Source: Bacteroidales bacterium
GTDB lineage: Bacteria > Bacteroidota > Bacteroidia > Bacteroidales > JAFGXI01
Direction of reading: 5' to 3'
Length of the DNA stretch: 40,058 bases
Assembly (NCBI GenBank): GCA_027064025.1
Contig: JAMOQL010000192.1
Span: forward strand, 1-40,058
In this document: positions 35,570-40,058 of the stretch, piece after piece
Layout of the letters: each line of letters begins with the position of its first letter
Position numbering within the stretch: the first letter of the stretch is position 1
Position numbers and translations under genes: made by a program
Notes under the pieces: generated by a model
What the model saw: the letters and a program-made list of their open reading frames with translations, nothing else
What the model was told of the DNA's origin: nothing
The model's database searches: none

Positions 35570-37834
35570 ATGAAAAAAACAATTGTATTAATTTGGGAAG
35601 TCCTACTCTTTATGGGCTCAACAGCACAATCTCTACAGGGAGTTGTAGAAAGTGCTGATGGAGAAAAACTATCATTTGTAAATGTGATTTTATCAGAACA
35701 AAATCGCTCAACAATTACAAATTCTGATGGTTTCTTTAAATTTCAAGAACTTAAAGCTGGAACATTTCATCTACAAATTTCTTTTGTTGGCAGGGCTACA
35801 ATTGAAAAAGAAATTGAACTTAAAGAAGATGAAATGCTAAATCTGGGCATATTAAAGATGCAAAATGCCCAATTCAAAACTGAGGAAGTCATTATTACAG
35901 CTACCAGAACAGCTCGCCCTCTCAATACCATTCCTGCATCCATAGAATACTTATCGGCAAAAGAACTACAAGCATTACCGATCCAAAAAATAGACGAAAG
36001 CTTAAAATACACATCAGGAATTTTTGTAGATCGTCAATTTGGAATTTTCGGAAAATCTGTAGTAACAATGCGTGGTGTCGTAAGTTCTGAACCAGGAAGA
36101 CAACTTACTTTAATAGATGGAATACCTATTAATAAATCTGATGGTGGTGGTGTAAATTGGAATAGAATTATTAATTCCGACATACAACATATCGAAGTAG
36201 TAAAAGGGCCTAGTTCGTCAATTTATGGGAGTAATTCTATGGGAGGAACCATTAATTTAATAACAAAAAGACCCAACAATAAAGTTTTATCAGGAACAGC
36301 AAAAACTTATTATGGCACCTACAATACATTCGGAGGCGAATTTTCGTTGATGGAAAAATTTTCGGATGAAAGCTCAGGTTTCTATTATGCAATTTCAGCA
36401 AAAGCATTACAAAGCAATGGATATAATACTGTGCCAGATAGCATTAGAGAAGGTTTCGACACCTTGGTATTTGTTCAAGAACAAGCGGCAAACGCTAGAA
36501 TTGGATATTTATTCTCAGATAATACTTTTTTAGAATTAGAATATAATTATTATAACGATCATAGAGGACAGGGCACAAGAATACAACTAAAGGATGGGAC
36601 GACTGCAGATTACGACACGCATTTTATTAAATCTAAATACAAAACACAGTTAGGGCAATTCGATATAGATATTAATGCTTTTTACCAACTAGAACAATAT
36701 CTTCGAACCATCGAGAAGATAAAAAAAGGGAATTACACTCTTATTAATGTACACTCAGACAGAGCCGATTACGGACTTTTAACATCGCTTAGCAGAACTT
36801 TTAATAAAAACAAAATTAGTTTAGGAGCTGATATACGAAATGGTTCTGTTTATGGTGTAGATGAATACCAAACTAGTACCGACAAAATCATTAACAAAGG
36901 CAAAATTAATCATCTAAATATATACTTACAAGATGAACTTAATATTAGTGGAAAATTAAAAAGTATAGGCTCTATACACTTTACCTACGTTAATTTTCAC
37001 GATGGTGCATTTTTAATAGAAGATGCTACTGGAATAAACGACTTTATGGTTAATGACATAGGAAACTTAGATGATAAATCGTGGAATGGATGGACACCCA
37101 GCATATCGTTGCAATACAATATTACCAAGCTGTTCAATATCTATACTGTTGCATCAAGCGGTTTTAGGACTGCTTCTTTAGACGATTTAACACGAACTGG
37201 GTTTATTAATATTGGATACAAAAAAGCCAATCCTTATCTTACCCCAGAAACCATTAATAATATTGAAATAGGAAGCCGGTATTCTTATAAGAAACTTTTA
37301 ACCACCGTTAATATTTATTATTCGCAAGGTTCTGACTTTATGTATTATGTTGCAACAGGAGAAAGCCTGTTTGGAGGCCGAAAAAAAATCTATCAAAAAG
37401 AAAACATTTCTAAAGTTGAGATATATGGAACTGAGTTATCAGCTCAATACAATTTAAAGCCATGGTTGAGTTTCAAGACTAATTATACTTACAACCATTC
37501 CAAAATAAAGAAATTTGAAGGCCGTTCTAATTTGGAAAATAAAACATTAACTTATAGCCCAAAAAACACCATTAATTTCACAACCATAGTTTCAAATAAA
37601 AAATGGTCATCATCGCTAAACGTACACTGGCAAGATCAAATCTTTTTAGATGAAGAAAATACTTTTTCTATTGATGCTCTAGTGGGATTAGATATTCGGT
37701 TAGCATATCAATTCTATAAAGGGTTCGGAACTGGATTAAACATACAAAATATTCTAGATGAACAACATATGGTTAGCTCAGATCAAGTTTCGTTGGGTCG
37801 GTTTATCACTTTTGAATTAAACTATAAATTTTAG
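35570..37834 (+). CDS. TonB-dependent outer-membrane receptor
   Basis: About 754 residues from the ATG at 35570 (MKKTIVLIWEVLLF, signal peptide). I reject the in-frame TTG 12 bases upstream because it lies inside the leader helix. After the signal comes a CarboxypepD_reg-like domain (LQGVVESADGEKLSFVNVI to FVGRATIEKEIEL). A TonB-box-like EEVIITATRTAR and a plug domain follow (TRGVV-type MRGVVSSEPGRQLTLIDGIP, IEVVKGPSSSIYGSNSMGG). A beta-barrel ends in a terminal Phe (LNYKF). It imports a ligand across the outer membrane using proton-motive force. The riboswitch-like leader suggests a molybdenum, tungsten or pterin-cofactor ligand; sequence alone does not give the substrate. No SusD partner is adjacent. 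Confidence 0.92.
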   Translation: MKKTIVLIWEVLLFMGSTAQSLQGVVESADGEKLSFVNVILSEQNRSTITNSDGFFKFQELKAGTFHLQISFVGRATIEKEIELKEDEMLNLGILKMQNAQFKTEEVIITATRTARPLNTIPASIEYLSAKELQALPIQKIDESLKYTSGIFVDRQFGIFGKSVVTMRGVVSSEPGRQLTLIDGIPINKSDGGGVNWNRIINSDIQHIEVVKGPSSSIYGSNSMGGTINLITKRPNNKVLSGTAKTYYGTYNTFGGEFSLMEKFSDESSGFYYAISAKALQSNGYNTVPDSIREGFDTLVFVQEQAANARIGYLFSDNTFLELEYNYYNDHRGQGTRIQLKDGTTADYDTHFIKSKYKTQLGQFDIDINAFYQLEQYLRTIEKIKKGNYTLINVHSDRADYGLLTSLSRTFNKNKISLGADIRNGSVYGVDEYQTSTDKIINKGKINHLNIYLQDELNISGKLKSIGSIHFTYVNFHDGAFLIEDATGINDFMVNDIGNLDDKSWNGWTPSISLQYNITKLFNIYTVASSGFRTASLDDLTRTGFINIGYKKANPYLTPETINNIEIGSRYSYKKLLTTVNIYYSQGSDFMYYVATGESLFGGRKKIYQKENISKVEIYGTELSAQYNLKPWLSFKTNYTYNHSKIKKFEGRSNLENKTLTYSPKNTINFTTIVSNKKWSSSLNVHWQDQIFLDEENTFSIDALVGLDIRLAYQFYKGFGTGLNIQNILDEQHMVSSDQVSLGRFITFELNYKF

Positions 37835-37860
37835 CACTAAGATGCTTATAATAATACAAA

Positions 37861-39051
37861 ATGAATAAAGACATTTGGACAAAAGCAGCAGTAGTTGGAA
37901 GCCTTTGGGCATCGGTTGAAATTATTATGGGGAGTTTTTTTCATAACTTACAACTCCCCTTTGCAGGAACACTATTAGCTGTTTTCACCGTTACATTTGT
38001 TATTTCCATACTTCAAATCTGGCCAGAAAGAGGATTAATTTGGAGAGCAGGAATTATTGCCGCACTTATGAAATCTATTTCGCCATCAGCAGTTATTTTA
38101 GGCCCAATGACGGGGATATTTTTTGAAGCCTTTTTATTAGAATTTTTTATTTTCCTTTTAGGAAGAAATATCATTTCATATATTATCGCAGGAATGATGG
38201 CTGTTCTAAGTGCCTTGTTTCACAAACTAATTACACTGCTTATTATTTACGGTTGGGATGTCGTAGCTATTCTATCTAATGTCTATAAATTTGCAATGAA
38301 ACAATTAAGTTTTACCCATGTTAATCCGATGGATGCTATTTGGATATTAATCTCCATCTATCTTATTTTAGGAACTTTTTCTGCTTTAATCGGGTTTAAA
38401 ATTGGCAAAAAGGCACTTGAACAAAAAGAAAAGCAACAAGCTATTGCGGAATTCGATATCTCTACTGCAGATTCATTTTTCTCAATCTCTAAAGAACAAA
38501 AATTCTCAATTTATTTACTGGCTTTCAATATATTTTTGGTTACAGCAAATTTATTTGTGATTAATAAATGGGGGCTTTATTGGGGGTTAGGGACGTCCAC
38601 CCTATTTCTTATATATAATTTAGTCCGATACAAAAATTCGGCACGACAATTTAAACGCCCCGCCTTATGGCTTCAGCTAGCAACATTAACCATTCTGGCG
38701 TCTCTATTTTATGTAGATAATTCAAAAATAGTATATTTTTCATCAAAAGGTATTTTTGTTGGTTTAGAAATGACTTTACGAGCTATTGTTATCGTTCTCG
38801 GGTTTTCTTCGATAAGTGTAGAATTAAGAAACCCTATTATCAGAACCCTTTTGAACAAAAATGGATTTTCGCAATTATACAATGCTCTAGGGCTCGCTTT
38901 TTCAGCCTTACCCGCAATAATGTCTGACGTTACCAAACCAAAACAAATGTTCAAAAAACCTTTTAAAACCATAGTCGATATCATTTTATATACCGATAGT
39001 TTATACCTTGCCTTTATTAATTCTACAACTCTAAAAGATGGCAAAAGTTAA
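37861..39051 (+). CDS. Polytopic membrane protein with ECF S-component-like and EcfT-like halves
   Basis: A 396-residue protein, 26 bases after the TonB receptor gene. The N-terminal half (about 1-180) has five or six hydrophobic helices with conserved-looking glycines and prolines (AALMKSISPSAVILGPMTGIFFEAFLLEF), resembling substrate-binding S-components. After a charged loop (KIGKKALEQKEKQQ), the C-terminal half has helices plus amphipathic segments (MTLRAIVIVLGFSSISVELRNPII, LYNALGLAFSALPAIMSDVTKPKQM) laid out like EcfT coupling helices. The Ala-Arg-Gly motifs that contact EcfA ATPases are missing, and no EcfA gene is present. Its last 14 bases overlap the next gene. Probable inner-membrane permease of the same uptake route; substrate unknown. 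Confidence 0.6.
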   Translation: MNKDIWTKAAVVGSLWASVEIIMGSFFHNLQLPFAGTLLAVFTVTFVISILQIWPERGLIWRAGIIAALMKSISPSAVILGPMTGIFFEAFLLEFFIFLLGRNIISYIIAGMMAVLSALFHKLITLLIIYGWDVVAILSNVYKFAMKQLSFTHVNPMDAIWILISIYLILGTFSALIGFKIGKKALEQKEKQQAIAEFDISTADSFFSISKEQKFSIYLLAFNIFLVTANLFVINKWGLYWGLGTSTLFLIYNLVRYKNSARQFKRPALWLQLATLTILASLFYVDNSKIVYFSSKGIFVGLEMTLRAIVIVLGFSSISVELRNPIIRTLLNKNGFSQLYNALGLAFSALPAIMSDVTKPKQMFKKPFKTIVDIILYTDSLYLAFINSTTLKDGKS

Positions 39052-39514
39052 AATCATTACAGGCAAAAGACATTCTGGGAAAACCACTTTTTTATTAAAT
39101 CATATAAAAGAACTAAGAAATAGTAATATTACCGTTGCAGGAATTGTCGCAATCGGAACATTTAAAAATGACATTCGGAATAGTTTTATGATTAAAGATA
39201 TTTCGACTGAACTAGAAAAACTATTTATGACTAGAACTCAGTTGCCAAATGCCGAACAAATTGGTAGATTCTACATTAATAATACAACTTATCATTGGGG
39301 TTTAGAGATTTTAGAAAAATCAATTTGTTCCGATATTAAAACTATTGTTATTGATGAAATTGGAATTCTTGAACTAAAAAGAAAAGGTTGGCACTCCCCT
39401 TTATTACAAGCTCTACAAACAGACAAGAATATAATAATTACTATTAGAAATAAATTCATTAATGACATTGTCCAATTCTTTAATATTGACAATTATGAAA
39501 TAATAACTTTATAA
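39038..39514 (+). CDS. THEP1/DUF2478-like P-loop NTPase
   Basis: A 158-residue soluble protein with Walker A ITGKRHSGKTT (about 7-17) and Walker B TIVIDEIGILELKRKGW (about 102-118). It also has a C-terminal IRNKFINDIVQFF segment typical of THEP1-type nucleoside triphosphatases. A related family, DUF2478, is to my recollection found near molybdenum and molybdopterin genes, which agrees with the riboswitch candidate upstream. It lacks the ABC signature, so it is not an ordinary transporter ATPase. Its ATG overlaps the preceding membrane protein gene by 14 bases, indicating translational coupling and a shared role. Confidence 0.7.
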   Translation: MAKVKIITGKRHSGKTTFLLNHIKELRNSNITVAGIVAIGTFKNDIRNSFMIKDISTELEKLFMTRTQLPNAEQIGRFYINNTTYHWGLEILEKSICSDIKTIVIDEIGILELKRKGWHSPLLQALQTDKNIIITIRNKFINDIVQFFNIDNYEIITL

Positions 39515-39610
39515 AAAACTATTGTAAAATCTTTAATTATTAAACCTATATATTAGGTAATATTATGTGGTTTTAGTTAATTTGCAAACTATTATAAAAA
39601 CACGCATAAG

Positions 39611-40058
39611 ATGATATTACTAGACGCCCCATATGTATCTGATTTACTTAAAGATACAATCAAAAAAAACAACTATAAAGTTGTTAAAACTGAAAGTTCA
39701 GAAAAAATAGCCAATGAGCTAAAAGATTTTTTCTTAAATTCAAAAGAATCTGTCTCCAACTATAATAATTCACCACTAATTTATAGTAATACAGAAAACT
39801 CTTTGAATTGGATAAATAAAAATTTATCTAACACAAAACTACCTGGTCAAATTCAATATTTTAAGAATAAAGCTAAGTTCCGAGAAATTTTAAAAGATTT
39901 ATATCCCGATTTTAAATTCCAAAAATTTGAGCTTAACGAATTAATCAACTTAAATCCTGAAAAAGTTAAATATCCTTCAATTATTAAGCCTGCAGTCGGT
40001 TTTTTTAGCATGGGTATATATATAGTTGAAAGTCCTACAGAGTTTTCAGACGCTATTA
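39611..40058 (+). CDS. ATP-grasp domain protein, 5' part (cut by the window end)
   Basis: An open frame from ATG at 39611 (MILLDAPYVSDLLKDTIKKN) to the end of the window, 149 codons. The N-terminal part resembles a pre-ATP-grasp domain. It is followed by NKAKFREILKDLYPDFKFQKF and the first ATP-grasp strand-loop YPSIIKPAVGFFSMGIYIVE, with Lys and the following small-residue loop. The ligase substrate cannot be told from this fragment. It begins 96 bases after the NTPase gene. Part of that gap holds a weak -7-like TTAATTTG, so it may be a separate transcript. Confidence 0.65.
   Translation, partial: MILLDAPYVSDLLKDTIKKNNYKVVKTESSEKIANELKDFFLNSKESVSNYNNSPLIYSNTENSLNWINKNLSNTKLPGQIQYFKNKAKFREILKDLYPDFKFQKFELNELINLNPEKVKYPSIIKPAVGFFSMGIYIVESPTEFSDAI

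Overview
This is an AT-rich chromosomal window from a Bacteroidota bacterium, most likely a marine or sediment anaerobe or facultative anaerobe of the Bacteroidales/Marinilabiliales type. The evidence is lineage-restricted families (DUF4294, DUF4831, an IPExxxVDY-like protein), SusC-style CarboxypepD_reg plus TonB receptor architecture, a Rho factor with a long disordered N-terminal insert, and repeated Bacteroidota-type -7 boxes (TAnnTTTG) upstream of genes. I see no rRNA, tRNA, insertion sequence, prophage or CRISPR array. Almost all of the window is compact housekeeping sequence.

Layout. 1-4.8 kb, minus strand: the 5' part of purL, then a cysC-cysD-cysN sulfate activation operon with its own promoter and terminator. 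4.9-6.3 kb, minus: a 2-oxoacid dehydrogenase E2. 6.6-8.7 kb, plus: a membrane Fe-S protein and an HdrB/CCG-domain partner whose first cofactor site has lost its cysteines. 8.9-13.3 kb, plus: dnaA, a DMT transporter, a YigZ protein, pyrB and pyrI. 13.4-20.7 kb: a MORN-repeat surface protein, a biotin carboxylase followed by an unusual 125-nt structured element, DUF4294, a TylF-like methyltransferase, an AI-2E family transporter, a collagen-like lipoprotein and fmt. 20.7-28.5 kb, minus: pgi, mnmH, a selenocysteine-containing selD, a DUF4831 lipoprotein, a ketosynthase III-reductase fusion and a TPR protein. 28.6-32.4 kb, minus: ahcY, an IPExxxVDY-like protein and rho. 32.7-35.4 kb, plus: a membrane pyrophosphatase with a superoxide-reductase-like C-terminal domain. 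35.4 kb to the end, plus: a probable molybdenum-cofactor-type riboswitch, a TonB receptor, an ECF-like membrane protein, a THEP1/DUF2478-like P-loop NTPase and the start of an ATP-grasp protein.

Three points stand out. (1) hppA runs without a stop into a domain carrying a full set of candidate ligands for a superoxide reductase iron centre (four His, one Cys). This couples an ion-pumping pyrophosphatase to a probable periplasmic reactive-oxygen scavenger. (2) A Moco/Tuco-like riboswitch sits between a good promoter and a TonB receptor-ECF-like-NTPase operon. This suggests an uncharacterised outer-to-inner membrane uptake route for molybdenum, tungsten or a pterin cofactor. (3) selD has an in-frame TGA at the catalytic Cys position followed by a SECIS-like hairpin, so standard gene calling truncates it. 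Together with mnmH it implies active selenium use. All of this was read by eye; no database or folding program was run.
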